This document shows positions 1 through 7,562 of a DNA stretch of 10,829 nt, piece by piece. The notes below the pieces were generated by a model. The model did no database searches. It saw only the letters and a program-made list of their open reading frames with translations, and was not told where the DNA came from. The DNA is from Rickettsiales bacterium (GTDB lineage Bacteria > Pseudomonadota > Alphaproteobacteria > Rickettsiales > Rickettsiaceae): assembly GCA_947508155.1 (NCBI GenBank), contig CANNRM010000004.1, positions 1 to 10,829 of the forward strand, read 5' to 3'. Each line of letters starts with the position of its first letter. Positions within the stretch are counted from its first letter, which is position 1. The position numbers and the translations under genes are program-made.

Positions 1-2
1 CA

Positions 3-2243
3 TGTAAAGAATCAGCGGATTGGCTAACTGCAGCCTTCACACCCGAAATATCTAAGCTTGCAAAAAAATTCCAAAATACATCATTTGGTCGCGCAGGTAG
101 TGCTAGTGGTGTTTTTAGCAAAATGGGTGTCCAGCCTCCTGATGAAGGGAAACAGTTTAAAGCAAATATTAATAGGGTTTTTGGAAACTTTCTGGGTAGT
201 AATAAAAGCGCAGCCGAAGACATAAAGCAATATATGATGATACATTCAATGTCAGATTATGGTAGGACTTACGGATTTGCAAGAGCGAGCATGACACAAG
301 AGACAAACTGGCGAATATCAGGTGATCTTGCAACCTTGTATCTTCCTATGTTGCTAACAATAATGAAATGTTTAGTTTATGCATCTTTTGTTATTTTGAT
401 CCCAACGATGCTTATGGGGGGAGGTATGGGAAAATATTTAACTTATATTTCGGTGGTGGCGTCCCTCCAGCTTTGGCCAGCTCTTAATGCTGTACTGAAT
501 ATGTTTATAGACCTTTATAGTGCAAGTAATATGAAGGATATAGCTGGGGGAGGTATAAGCTTTACTAGTTATAGTAGTGTAGGTGATTACTCGGATAAAA
601 TTGTAGCAGTAGCTTCTGGCTTGCAAATGGTCATTCCATATCTTGCATTCAATATCATCCAAGGTGGGGTAGGTGGTTTCATTCATCTAGCTAGTAGCAT
701 TACAGGGGCATCTACAGCAGCAGCAGGCGCGGCAGCCGGGGAGGTTACAACTGGCAACAAAAGCTTTGATAACTACTCTGCTGGAAATACGCAGGTTGCA
801 ATGCAACAAGGTTTCAAAACAGACTTCAATAGTTCTTATAAATCAGGAGCTAGTGAAGTACAGCATAGCGATGGTACAATGGAAAGAACAAATGCTGATG
901 GCACTAAAACATGGCAAAGTGGTGTTGGAATGACTATGTCAGGTGGTAGTGTTAAATTTAATATGAGAGAATCTCAGTCTGGTCAGATCGCTCATCATTT
1001 ATCTGACGCGCAGAACCTTCTTAAATCAGAACAAAGATCTTATCATGAGGCAGATAGAGAAACATTTGGTAAAACAGCAAGTTTTGTTTCCAACCTTGCA
1101 CAGCGCGAGAGTAAAGGTGAAACTTTTGATTATTCCAAAGCTGGAGAACAAGGTAAGGCACTACAACGAGCTGTTGATAATGTAAAAACATTAAGAGAAA
1201 ACTATGGATATGATTGGACCCAAGCGGCAAATGCAACACTTGATGGCAAGATTCCTCTAGGTGGAGCTATTGGTGGTGCAGCAGGAAAAGTGCTAGGCGG
1301 TGGTGTGGTTAGTAAAATTGCTGGATTAGCTGGAGGTATGGTTGGGGATTCGGTGATAAATCTTAGTGGGAGTGTTTCTGCGAGTAATAATAGTAATCAA
1401 TCATTTGGAGATGAAGACCAGGTTAGTAGAGATCAACGCACAAGAGAAGACTATAACAATGTAGTGAAGGCGTCGTCTAATGAACAATTTGCTACTTCAA
1501 ACAACATAGATAAAAGTTATAGTGATGATATACGCAGAAGTGTTGAAAAACAAAAATCTGCTGAAATATCTATGAATACTCAAGCGGATCGTGTTGAGAG
1601 TTTAAGCACTGCATATCAACAAATACAGTCAATGGATGGATCTTATGATAAGGATATGTATGACGCTGTACAAAAGAATCTAGCAGATAAATACCACAAT
1701 GGAGACCAACTCGCAGCTCATAAAATGATTGAGAATCATGATCCAAGAGTTGCAACTATGTGGGGAGCTATGGTTAATCAAGAAGTAAATGGGCTTGTTG
1801 GTGCTCAGATTTCAGCTGCCCAAGTTCAATTCTCAGATGAAAACAAATTAAAAATATTAGATGATGCAGCAAATAAATATAATACTAAGATTGAAACAAA
1901 CCATACAAAGGGTGTAGTGGACGTAGCAACTGGACAAGGTTTAGATCCTAATAACAAGGAGTTTGTTACAAATAATGTGAAGCCTAAAGTTGATAGAATG
2001 ATGGATGAGAATGATGCCGCCTATACAGTAGTGAAGAATGAAAATGAAGCTAAAGAAGAAGCTAGACAAAAGGCCGTGGACCAATATGAAAAAGATAGAA
2101 TAGGTCAGGGGAAAATGTCTAAGTTTATTTCTGTTGGTACTGGAATAGGTGGTCCTACGAAACCTTCTACTGTTAACACCAAGGATAGAAAATCAGAGGT
2201 AATAGAAGCGGCATCTCAAATACCAACAAAAGAGCAAAAATGA
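3..2243 (+). CDS. traG: TraG-like conjugal transfer protein (mating-pair stabilisation), 5' end outside the window
   Basis: The reading frame is open from the first base of the window, so the start lies upstream; 746 residues are visible. An internal Met at nt 123 is not the start, because coding sequence continues in frame to its left. In F-like systems TraG is a large inner-membrane protein: its N-terminal membrane part helps pilus assembly and its long C-terminal part stabilises mating pairs and is the target of entry exclusion. Visible here, counting from the first codon, are hydrophobic segments near residues 113-140, 145-170 and 200-230, then an Ala/Gly-rich stretch, a second Gly-rich zipper-like segment near 418-450, and a long polar Ser/Asn/Gln/Lys-rich, probably helical tail. 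This is the order of the TraG_N domain followed by the soluble domain of F TraG (about 940 residues), so roughly the first 150-200 residues are probably missing. It ends 11 bp before a convergent gene. The family call is by architecture and neighbourhood (traD downstream). Confidence 0.85.
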   Translation, partial: CKESADWLTAAFTPEISKLAKKFQNTSFGRAGSASGVFSKMGVQPPDEGKQFKANINRVFGNFLGSNKSAAEDIKQYMMIHSMSDYGRTYGFARASMTQETNWRISGDLATLYLPMLLTIMKCLVYASFVILIPTMLMGGGMGKYLTYISVVASLQLWPALNAVLNMFIDLYSASNMKDIAGGGISFTSYSSVGDYSDKIVAVASGLQMVIPYLAFNIIQGGVGGFIHLASSITGASTAAAGAAAGEVTTGNKSFDNYSAGNTQVAMQQGFKTDFNSSYKSGASEVQHSDGTMERTNADGTKTWQSGVGMTMSGGSVKFNMRESQSGQIAHHLSDAQNLLKSEQRSYHEADRETFGKTASFVSNLAQRESKGETFDYSKAGEQGKALQRAVDNVKTLRENYGYDWTQAANATLDGKIPLGGAIGGAAGKVLGGGVVSKIAGLAGGMVGDSVINLSGSVSASNNSNQSFGDEDQVSRDQRTREDYNNVVKASSNEQFATSNNIDKSYSDDIRRSVEKQKSAEISMNTQADRVESLSTAYQQIQSMDGSYDKDMYDAVQKNLADKYHNGDQLAAHKMIENHDPRVATMWGAMVNQEVNGLVGAQISAAQVQFSDENKLKILDDAANKYNTKIETNHTKGVVDVATGQGLDPNNKEFVTNNVKPKVDRMMDENDAAYTVVKNENEAKEEARQKAVDQYEKDRIGQGKMSKFISVGTGIGGPTKPSTVNTKDRKSEVIEAASQIPTKEQK

Positions 2244-2254
2244 CGAAGAACTAT

Positions 2255-2851
2255 CTATTTATATCTATTATGATTATGGATGTTTTGACTTAAAAAAGAA
2301 TAGGATGGGTTGTAAATGGCAGCAAGAGGATTAGTTATTGGCCCAGTATACATGCTATCAGCATGGGTACTAGTATTACTAGAAGCGGAGCGGGGTGTTA
2401 TTTTCCACCCCGTAACTTCTTCCTTCCAAGCATTGGTGTGGAAGATAATAGAAATAGGGCAATTTGTTAAAATAAAATACAAAGTAAATGGTAAAGACCA
2501 AACGCCAACTATTTCTGCCGCAGAAACGTCTGGATTAACATTTAGACTATCTGAAACAAATCCATATATCGCAATGAATATGATGGTTACTAATATCATA
2601 CCTCTAGACATAGCAAATAGAGGATATCTATCATTTAGTAATTGTCCTTGGCTATTTACAAAGATTTTATCGCTATTTAAAACAAGAGGTTGCCTGCTGT
2701 ATATAAAAGATGGCACTAATAAAGCAGTAGCCAACAATATAAAGGCATCGATCATGGGTACAGAGGTGCGAGCCAATGATGATCCAGCAACTATTCCTGC
2801 CCAAAACATCAGGTTCCAGAAATTATCTTTAGTACAAAGTTTTTTGATCAT
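2255..2851 (-). CDS. Multi-pass membrane protein of unknown function, at the traS/eex position
   Basis: This is a 198-residue hydrophobic protein, with predicted membrane segments near residues 12-25, 33-50, 83-100 and 113-137, and a polar Ser/Thr/Asn/His-rich C-terminal tail (about 145-198). The ATG at 2851 is preferred over an in-frame ATG at 3100, because the longer version would run antisense through the start of the next gene, and a promoter-like sequence lies just upstream. The minus strand is chosen over an open plus-strand frame (2316-2972) because its codons end mostly in A or T and the protein shows a natural alternation of membrane segments and loops. It converges on traG with an 11-bp gap. 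I do not recognise the family. By position it sits where F has traS, and where SXT-type elements carry eex, both inner-membrane entry-exclusion proteins acting on TraG; that role is inference only. The opposite orientation to the tra operon suggests separate expression or later insertion. Confidence 0.7.
   Translation of the reverse strand: MIKKLCTKDNFWNLMFWAGIVAGSSLARTSVPMIDAFILLATALLVPSFIYSRQPLVLNSDKIFVNSQGQLLNDRYPLFAMSRGMILVTIIFIAIYGFVSDSLNVNPDVSAAEIVGVWSLPFTLYFILTNCPISIIFHTNAWKEEVTGWKITPRSASSNTSTHADSMYTGPITNPLAAIYNPSYSFLSQNIHNHNRYK
2391..2412. repeat. GC-rich hairpin inside the membrane-protein gene
   Basis: A perfect 7-bp inverted repeat (CGGGGTG at 2391-2397 and CACCCCG at 2406-2412) surrounds an 8-base loop. 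The flanks AGAAG (2381-2385) and CTTCT (2416-2420) can extend the pairing after an internal loop. It is much more GC-rich than its surroundings. It encodes part of the junction between the last membrane segment and the polar tail of the minus-strand gene. It could be chance, or a trace of an inserted palindromic element. Confidence 0.5.
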
Positions 2852-2885
2852 GATTTTGTCTCGCTTTTGTATGCTTACAAGCACT

Positions 2886-2915
2886 ATTGTATCATTGATC
2901 AAGGGTGTGAGTAAA
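2886..2915 (-). promoter_or_regulatory. Candidate sigma70 promoter for the minus-strand membrane gene
   Basis: Read on the minus strand, TTTACT (2915-2910) and TACAAT (2891-2886) are separated by 18 bases, a reasonable -35/-10 pair. The -10 box lies about 34 bases upstream of the ATG at 2851. It matches 5 of 6 bases of TATAAT. AT-rich DNA throws up such pairs often, so this is a candidate only. Confidence 0.35.
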
Positions 2916-3026
2916 GGCTTTTCGGTTAGATTTACTATTTTTAGTTGTGGAATAAGTGGTTTTGTTGCATAAGAGATATGGTGAAGGATGCTTGAAAAGT
3001 TGTTAAAGATAAAAAAAGGAATAAAA

Positions 3027-4091
3027 ATGAGCGACAATAAACTGACTATAATAAACGATAGTCTTATAAATGATGTAAGGACTTTGATTGAAGATGCCAA
3101 AGGTAGAGTAGCACGAGTAATAAACAGCGAAATGACAATGCTTTACTGGAATATTGGTAAAAGGATCAAAGATGAAATTTTACAAGATGGCCGCGCTGAG
3201 TATGGTGAACAGGTGGTAAAGTCTTTGGCTGTCCAGTTATCGGCCGAATATGGCAAAGGGTTTACGCACAAATCTATTTTAAGAATGATACAGTGTCATG
3301 ACATTTTTCCAGACGAACAAATTGTCGCGACAGTGTCGCGACAATTGACATGGAGTCATATTCTAGATTTGTTACCCATTAAAGAGCTTAATCAAAGGGA
3401 GTTTTACACCTATATGGCAATCCATGAAAACTGGAGTGTGAGAGAGTTGCGTTCTAAAATATACAAGATGACATATGAAAGAACTATAGGTACTCAAAAG
3501 TCTGGTGAAAGTGAAAAACAGATGATGCAGTTGTTGAAAAATGAAAATCAGCTAAATCTTGATTCCGTACTGAAGGATCCACTTGTTCTAGATTTTTTAC
3601 ACTTACCTGATGATTATACAGAAAATGATTTAGAAAGTGCTATTTTAAAAGAGCTTGAGAAGTTTATTTTGGAGCTCGGAACTGGCTTTGCATTTGTTGC
3701 AAGGCAAAAACGTATGACTGTTGATGGAGATCATTTTAAACTTGATCTTTTGTTTTATCACAGACGTTTGAAAAGGAATGTGGCTATTGAGCTAAAACTC
3801 GGGAAATTTAAGCCTGAGTATAAGGGGCAAATGGAATTTTACCTGAATTGGCTCAAAAAATATGAATGTTATGAAGGTGAAGAGGCTCCAATAGGTATCA
3901 TTCTTTGTACAGAAAAATCGCATGCTCAGGTAGAACTGATGGATCTCTCATCAAGTGGTATACATGTGGCACAATATTGGACAGAACTACCACCTATTGA
4001 TGTATTTGAGAGAAAAGTACAAGAGATAGTCTTAAGGTGCAGAGCAACATATGAGGAAAAGGGCAAAGCAATTACGGGTGAGCAAGCATGA
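3027..4091 (+). CDS. DUF1016 / YhcG-type PD-(D/E)XK nuclease, copy 1
   Basis: This 354-residue protein has the two-part DUF1016 layout: an N-terminal helical domain (about 5-150, with the family's MLYWNIGKRI near residue 38 and TWSHIL near 108) and a C-terminal PD-(D/E)XK nuclease domain (about 180-330). The probable catalytic residues are D240 in KLDLLFYH and E255/K257 in IELKLGKF, followed by the family hallmark PEYKGQMEFYLN, so the active site looks intact. The start at 3027 is chosen because AAAGGA (3015-3020) lies six bases before the ATG; an in-frame ATG at 2988 has no comparable site. Members are common on mobile DNA and near restriction and defence genes. DNA cleavage is predicted from the fold, but a specific role is not established. 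It stands inside the tra region, downstream of the divergent membrane gene. Its last codons overlap a dead ATG at 4088 (ATGA), as if a coupled gene once followed. Confidence 0.88.
   Translation: MSDNKLTIINDSLINDVRTLIEDAKGRVARVINSEMTMLYWNIGKRIKDEILQDGRAEYGEQVVKSLAVQLSAEYGKGFTHKSILRMIQCHDIFPDEQIVATVSRQLTWSHILDLLPIKELNQREFYTYMAIHENWSVRELRSKIYKMTYERTIGTQKSGESEKQMMQLLKNENQLNLDSVLKDPLVLDFLHLPDDYTENDLESAILKELEKFILELGTGFAFVARQKRMTVDGDHFKLDLLFYHRRLKRNVAIELKLGKFKPEYKGQMEFYLNWLKKYECYEGEEAPIGIILCTEKSHAQVELMDLSSSGIHVAQYWTELPPIDVFERKVQEIVLRCRATYEEKGKAITGEQA
3321..3345. repeat. Palindrome with TGTCGCGACA cores inside nuclease copy 1
   Basis: Two perfect 11-bp arms (3321-3331 and 3335-3345) flank the three-base spacer AGT, and each arm lies within a copy of the self-complementary TGTCGCGACA. 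Pairing extends one base further to 3320/3346. It encodes residues around IVATVSRQL, so it lies in translated sequence. A degenerate copy occurs at 4130-4154. Confidence 0.75.
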
Positions 4092-4196
4092 AACGCTAGA
4101 GATCAAGTCGGTCAGCAGATTATTGACCAATTGTCGCGACAGTGTTGAGACAATTAGGTGCGCGTATTAGATAAAAACATAAAATAGGAGTAAAAG
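4092..4196 (+). pseudogene. Spacer with a degenerate copy of the palindrome; possible decayed DUF1016 fragment
   Basis: This 105-bp spacer lies between the two nuclease genes. Bases 4130-4154 match the palindrome at 3321-3345 with only a few differences, and the right arm has lost its perfect symmetry. Read in the equivalent frame, the spacer encodes PIVATVLRQL, close to QIVATVSRQL of nuclease copy 1, but a stop (TGA) lies two codons before it and another (TAA) six codons after it. Another frame reads GQQIIDQLSRQ, which resembles the EQVVKSLAVQL part of the same family's N-terminal domain. This suggests remnants of a broken DUF1016 gene, but the match is short and could reflect only the palindrome moving. 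The 3' end carries the ribosome site TAGGAG (4185-4190) for the next gene. Confidence 0.35.
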
Positions 4197-5267
4197 ATGA
4201 CAAATGACATGCAAATTTCGGATCAAAATAGTTATGTGATATTGATCAATGAGCTCAAAACTCAGATAACTCAAGCTAGAATTAGAGCTCACTTTGCTGT
4301 AAACAAAGAACTTATAATGCTTTACTGGAATATAGGTAATAAAATTTTAGATAAACAAAAGATAGAGGGGTGGGGTGCAAAAGTAATTGAGAATATTTCT
4401 AAAGATTTACAAGTAGCGTTTCCTGAAATGACAGGATTTTCATCTACAAACCTTAAATATATGCGCCTTCTAGCATCTCGTATACAGTATAATGAAATAA
4501 GCCCACAGCTTGTGGACCAAATGCCATGGGGACATTTACGTTGTCTTTTAGATGCTTTTCAAGAGACGCAACAATTGTTTTGGTATATCCAAAAAACCAT
4601 TGAAAATGGCTGGTCTCGTAACGTATTGAGCTTGCAGATAAAAACAGATTTATATGCTAGAGATGGTAAAAGTATTACGAATTTCAAGGATACTTTGCCG
4701 CAAATACAGTCAGATTTAGCACAGTCTATTATAAAAGATCCCTATAATTTGGAGTTTTTGAATATCAAAGAGAAGGTTGTTGAAAGAGATTTAGAGAATA
4801 AGCTTATAAGTCATCTGAAGGATTTTTTGCTTGAGCTTGGCCAAGGATTTGCCTTTGTCGGGAATCAGTATCATATAGAGCTAGAAGGTGAGGACTATTA
4901 CATAGATCTCGTATTTTATCATATTAAGCTGAAATGCTATTTTATTATAGAACTCAAGACTGGTAAGTTTAAACCAGAATATGCCGGTAAGTTAAATTTT
5001 TATCTAAATTTGATGGATAATCATGTGAAAGAAGAGTCAGATAATAAAACTATAGGACTGATTCTATGTGAGGAAAAAAGAAGTATTACTGTGGAATACG
5101 CTATACAGGGCATCACAAGACCTATTGGAGTTTCAGAATTTAGGCTAACCGAGAAATTACCCTCCGAACTTCAAAAATATCTTCCTACTATAGCAATTCT
5201 AGAAAAAGAGTTAAGTAAAGAAATAATGGATGATAGCGATGAAGTGAATTTAACAAAAGAAGCATAG
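4197..5267 (+). CDS. DUF1016 / YhcG-type PD-(D/E)XK nuclease, copy 2
   Basis: This 356-residue protein is a second member of the family found at 3027-4091. It has the helical N-terminal domain (MLYWNIGNKI near residue 41, WGHLRCLLDA near 111) and the nuclease domain with candidate catalytic residues D237 (YIDLVFYH) and E252/K254 (IIELKTGKFKPEYAG). The two copies share family landmarks but are clearly diverged through most of their length, so they look like two lineages brought together, or an old duplication, and not a recent tandem copy. A good ribosome site (AGGAG at 4186-4190) precedes the ATG by six bases. The C-terminal tail (about 336-356) is acidic and lysine-rich. The gene ends four bases before the phospholipase D gene, so it is probably co-transcribed with the tra genes downstream. 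The active site looks intact; the target DNA is unknown. Confidence 0.88.
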   Translation: MTNDMQISDQNSYVILINELKTQITQARIRAHFAVNKELIMLYWNIGNKILDKQKIEGWGAKVIENISKDLQVAFPEMTGFSSTNLKYMRLLASRIQYNEISPQLVDQMPWGHLRCLLDAFQETQQLFWYIQKTIENGWSRNVLSLQIKTDLYARDGKSITNFKDTLPQIQSDLAQSIIKDPYNLEFLNIKEKVVERDLENKLISHLKDFLLELGQGFAFVGNQYHIELEGEDYYIDLVFYHIKLKCYFIIELKTGKFKPEYAGKLNFYLNLMDNHVKEESDNKTIGLILCEEKRSITVEYAIQGITRPIGVSEFRLTEKLPSELQKYLPTIAILEKELSKEIMDDSDEVNLTKEA

Positions 5268-5271
5268 TGTT

Positions 5272-5832
5272 ATGAAATTTATTCCTATAAAAAAACTCAA
5301 AACCTCTTTATTAGGCATGATATTTGGCATATCTATTGGTTTTGGATATGAGGAATTCTATGGCATTGGTACGTGGTATAGCTTTGAAACTCCTACAGAA
5401 TCTATGAGTGTTTGTTTTACTCCCCCTTCTGGGTGCGGAAGTTTGATTGCTCGTGAAGTTATAATGGCACAAAAAAATATATATGTACAGGCGTACGGCT
5501 TGACCTCTTACTCAATTAAGGGGCAATTGATTGCCGCAAGTAGGAGAGGAGTCAAAGTTAGAGCAATACTAGATGGCAGTAATTTTTCAGGAAGCAAATC
5601 TGTCGTAGATGATCTAAGAAACGCTGGTGTAGAGGTAACACGTGATAGAGTTTCAGGGATTGCTCACAACAAAGTAATAATTATTGATGAACGGAAGGTT
5701 ATTACGGGTTCATTTAACTTTACCGAGGCTGCGGATAAACGTAATGCAGAAAATGTTTTGCTGATTCAGGATAAAAGAATTGCATCAGAATATCTAGCAA
5801 ATTGGATGAGACGTTGGGAGGTATCACAATGA
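5272..5832 (+). CDS. pld: Single-HKD phospholipase D / Nuc-family phosphodiesterase with an N-terminal membrane anchor
   Basis: This 186-residue protein has one HKD motif: H132, K134 and D139 in AHNKVIIIDE, then G146, S147 and N149 in GSFNF, and a downstream NAEN (E160). A single motif and a length under 200 residues are typical of the Nuc subfamily (plasmid pKM101 Nuc) and of Rickettsia Pld, which work as homodimers on phosphodiesters of DNA or phospholipids. The basic N-terminus (KFIPIKKLK) followed by a hydrophobic run (residues 11-25) suggests export or a membrane anchor, with no clear cleavage site; the catalytic part would then face the periplasm or beyond. It starts four bases after nuclease copy 2, with only a weak ribosome site, so translation may be coupled. 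It overlaps traD by three bases. The substrate cannot be read from sequence: Rickettsia Pld is reported to act in phagosome escape, but the tra context also fits a nuclease linked to conjugation. Confidence 0.87.
   Translation: MKFIPIKKLKTSLLGMIFGISIGFGYEEFYGIGTWYSFETPTESMSVCFTPPSGCGSLIAREVIMAQKNIYVQAYGLTSYSIKGQLIAASRRGVKVRAILDGSNFSGSKSVVDDLRNAGVEVTRDRVSGIAHNKVIIIDERKVITGSFNFTEAADKRNAENVLLIQDKRIASEYLANWMRRWEVSQ
5816..5831 (+). promoter_or_regulatory. Strong ribosome site and ATGA overlap deciding the traD start
   Basis: GGGAGG (5816-5821) lies inside the last codons of the phospholipase D gene, seven bases before the ATG at 5829. That ATG overlaps the upstream stop codon as ATGA. This favours 5829 over the in-frame ATG at 5802, which has no good site, and points to coupled translation. 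Confidence 0.7.
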
Positions 5833-7562
5833 TGAATAACTATATTAGAGGTGGTCAGTTATTTCTGCACAAAATGAGGATGCTAAACCAGGTTTGGGAT
5901 AAAAGCCTCATTGCATCATTTTTTGTTGCGTTAATTATTACATCATATTTGACGTATGATCAATATGCTAAGTTAGACTATGCTGCAGGTATTACTTATG
6001 TAAAAGCAATAACGGTTATTCAAGTTGACAAAGCATTTTCTAAAAATGGTACTTCAAAAATTACTGCAGCAAGCAACAAAGGTATATATGCCAAAAGTAT
6101 GACAGCAAAAGATGTACTAAGCCACAAAGGGTTTAAGGCTAAGTATAATGAAATTAGTTCTACTCTTGTTAAGAGCACTCTTTTGATGCTAGGAGTCATG
6201 TTGGGTATTTTTACCTTTGTCATATTAATTTGGACCAAATTTGGCAAGCTTGCGGGGGAGAAAGATATTATCAAAGGTGGAAAGATTTTAAATGCAAAAG
6301 ATGTAGCAAGATTTCTAAACAAAGCTCACAAAGCAAGCCATTTTATCGTTGGTGGAGCACCACTTGTAAAGGACAGTGAAACCTCGCATATTTTGATTAC
6401 TGGGACTACTGGTTCAGGTAAAACTACCTGCATGAATGAGATACTTCCTCAAATTAGAAAGAATAATCAGCCTGCAATAGTTATCGATTGTAATGGGTCT
6501 ATGACACAGAAATATTACGATTCATCAAGAGGAGACATGATTATTGGATCATATAATGACCCCCTGTCAGACGAGTGTTGCAGTTGGGACTTCTGGGAAG
6601 ATGCTGCAGATGAACATAATCTTGCCATTATAGCTAACTCTCTTTTTGCAGATAAAGGAGGAGGCTATGATGAAATGTGGAATAATTCTGCAAAGCAGTT
6701 TTTCAAGGATGCAGTAAAATATGTTATGAAGGAGGCTATTGCTCAGGGTGCTGAGCCTAGTATGAAAAGTTTATATCAATTGCTAGCTCATGACAGTCTG
6801 TCTGATGTTGCCAAAAAATTAAAAGGTTATGCATCTGCTAGCATACTTGATCCCAAGAATGATAAAACCGCTATGTCCGTTAGGACTAATACTATAGCAT
6901 TTATAGACTGGATGGAAAATTTTCATGAGACAGACAACAAATGCTCAATTTCAAAGTGGTTTAGCCAATTAGTACAAAACAAAGAAAATCCTGCAAAGAT
7001 AAGTGGCAGATGGTTCTTCCTTAGGTCTTTCCCTAAACAAAGAGTCGCTCTACGGAGCTTTCACTCAATGCTACTTGATTTATCTATTAATCATTTGATG
7101 GAACTAGGTGAGGACCCTGATAGACGAATATGGATGATTATTGATGAGTTGCCAGCCCTAAAGAAATTACCTTCTCTTTCGATGGCCCTTAGTGAATTTC
7201 GAAAGTATGGAGGTTGTATTATGGCAAGTGTCCAGTCTCCACATCAATTATTTGATATTTATGGACAAAACATGGCTTACTCGATGCTGGATCAGTTTAA
7301 TACTAAGTTCATTTTTAGAACAGACGAACACAACTTCGCAAGCTATTTGTGCAAAGGTTTTGGAGATATTGAATATAAAGAATCATCAGAGAATTATTCT
7401 TATGGAGCTCATGAGATGAGGGATGGTGTGAGTTTTTCAATGCTTGAGAAGAAAAAAGCACTTCTCAGTCCAGCAGATTTAGCAAATCTGGCTAATCTAG
7501 AGGCTTACATGAAATTACCAGAATCCGAGATTCGATTGGCAAAGATCAAAGTGAGCCACTAA
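5829..7562 (+). CDS. traD: TraD-like type IV coupling protein (VirD4/TrwB-class ATPase)
   Basis: This 577-residue coupling protein would bring the relaxase-DNA complex to the secretion channel at the inner membrane. Two membrane segments (about residues 27-41 and 114-135) flank a short periplasmic loop, as in F TraD. The ATPase domain follows, with Walker A GTTGSGKTT (192-200, K198), a Walker B strand ending in D439/E440 (IWMIIDELPAL) and a conserved Gln after it (Q469 in ASVQSPHQ). All key residues are present, so the ATPase could be active. It is shorter than F TraD (over 700 residues): the F C-terminal tail that binds TraM is absent and the protein ends soon after the last ATPase elements. 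The start at 5829 is set by GGGAGG and the ATGA overlap with the phospholipase D gene. A relaxase gene (traI) would normally follow; none is seen to the right. Confidence 0.92.
   Translation: MMNNYIRGGQLFLHKMRMLNQVWDKSLIASFFVALIITSYLTYDQYAKLDYAAGITYVKAITVIQVDKAFSKNGTSKITAASNKGIYAKSMTAKDVLSHKGFKAKYNEISSTLVKSTLLMLGVMLGIFTFVILIWTKFGKLAGEKDIIKGGKILNAKDVARFLNKAHKASHFIVGGAPLVKDSETSHILITGTTGSGKTTCMNEILPQIRKNNQPAIVIDCNGSMTQKYYDSSRGDMIIGSYNDPLSDECCSWDFWEDAADEHNLAIIANSLFADKGGGYDEMWNNSAKQFFKDAVKYVMKEAIAQGAEPSMKSLYQLLAHDSLSDVAKKLKGYASASILDPKNDKTAMSVRTNTIAFIDWMENFHETDNKCSISKWFSQLVQNKENPAKISGRWFFLRSFPKQRVALRSFHSMLLDLSINHLMELGEDPDRRIWMIIDELPALKKLPSLSMALSEFRKYGGCIMASVQSPHQLFDIYGQNMAYSMLDQFNTKFIFRTDEHNFASYLCKGFGDIEYKESSENYSYGAHEMRDGVSFSMLEKKKALLSPADLANLANLEAYMKLPESEIRLAKIKVSH

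Noticed and set aside
2316..2972. Open plus-strand frame of 218 codons between traG and the first nuclease gene
   Set aside because: It is antisense to the minus-strand membrane protein, whose codon use and alternating membrane segments look more natural; both cannot be the main gene.
3321..4154. CRISPR-like repeat pair
   Set aside because: There are only two copies, about 800 bp apart, one within a coding sequence, with no regular spacers and no cas genes.
5802..5828. Earlier traD start at the ATG at 5802
   Set aside because: It would add nine residues with no ribosome site, whereas 5829 has GGGAGG at good spacing and a classic ATGA overlap.
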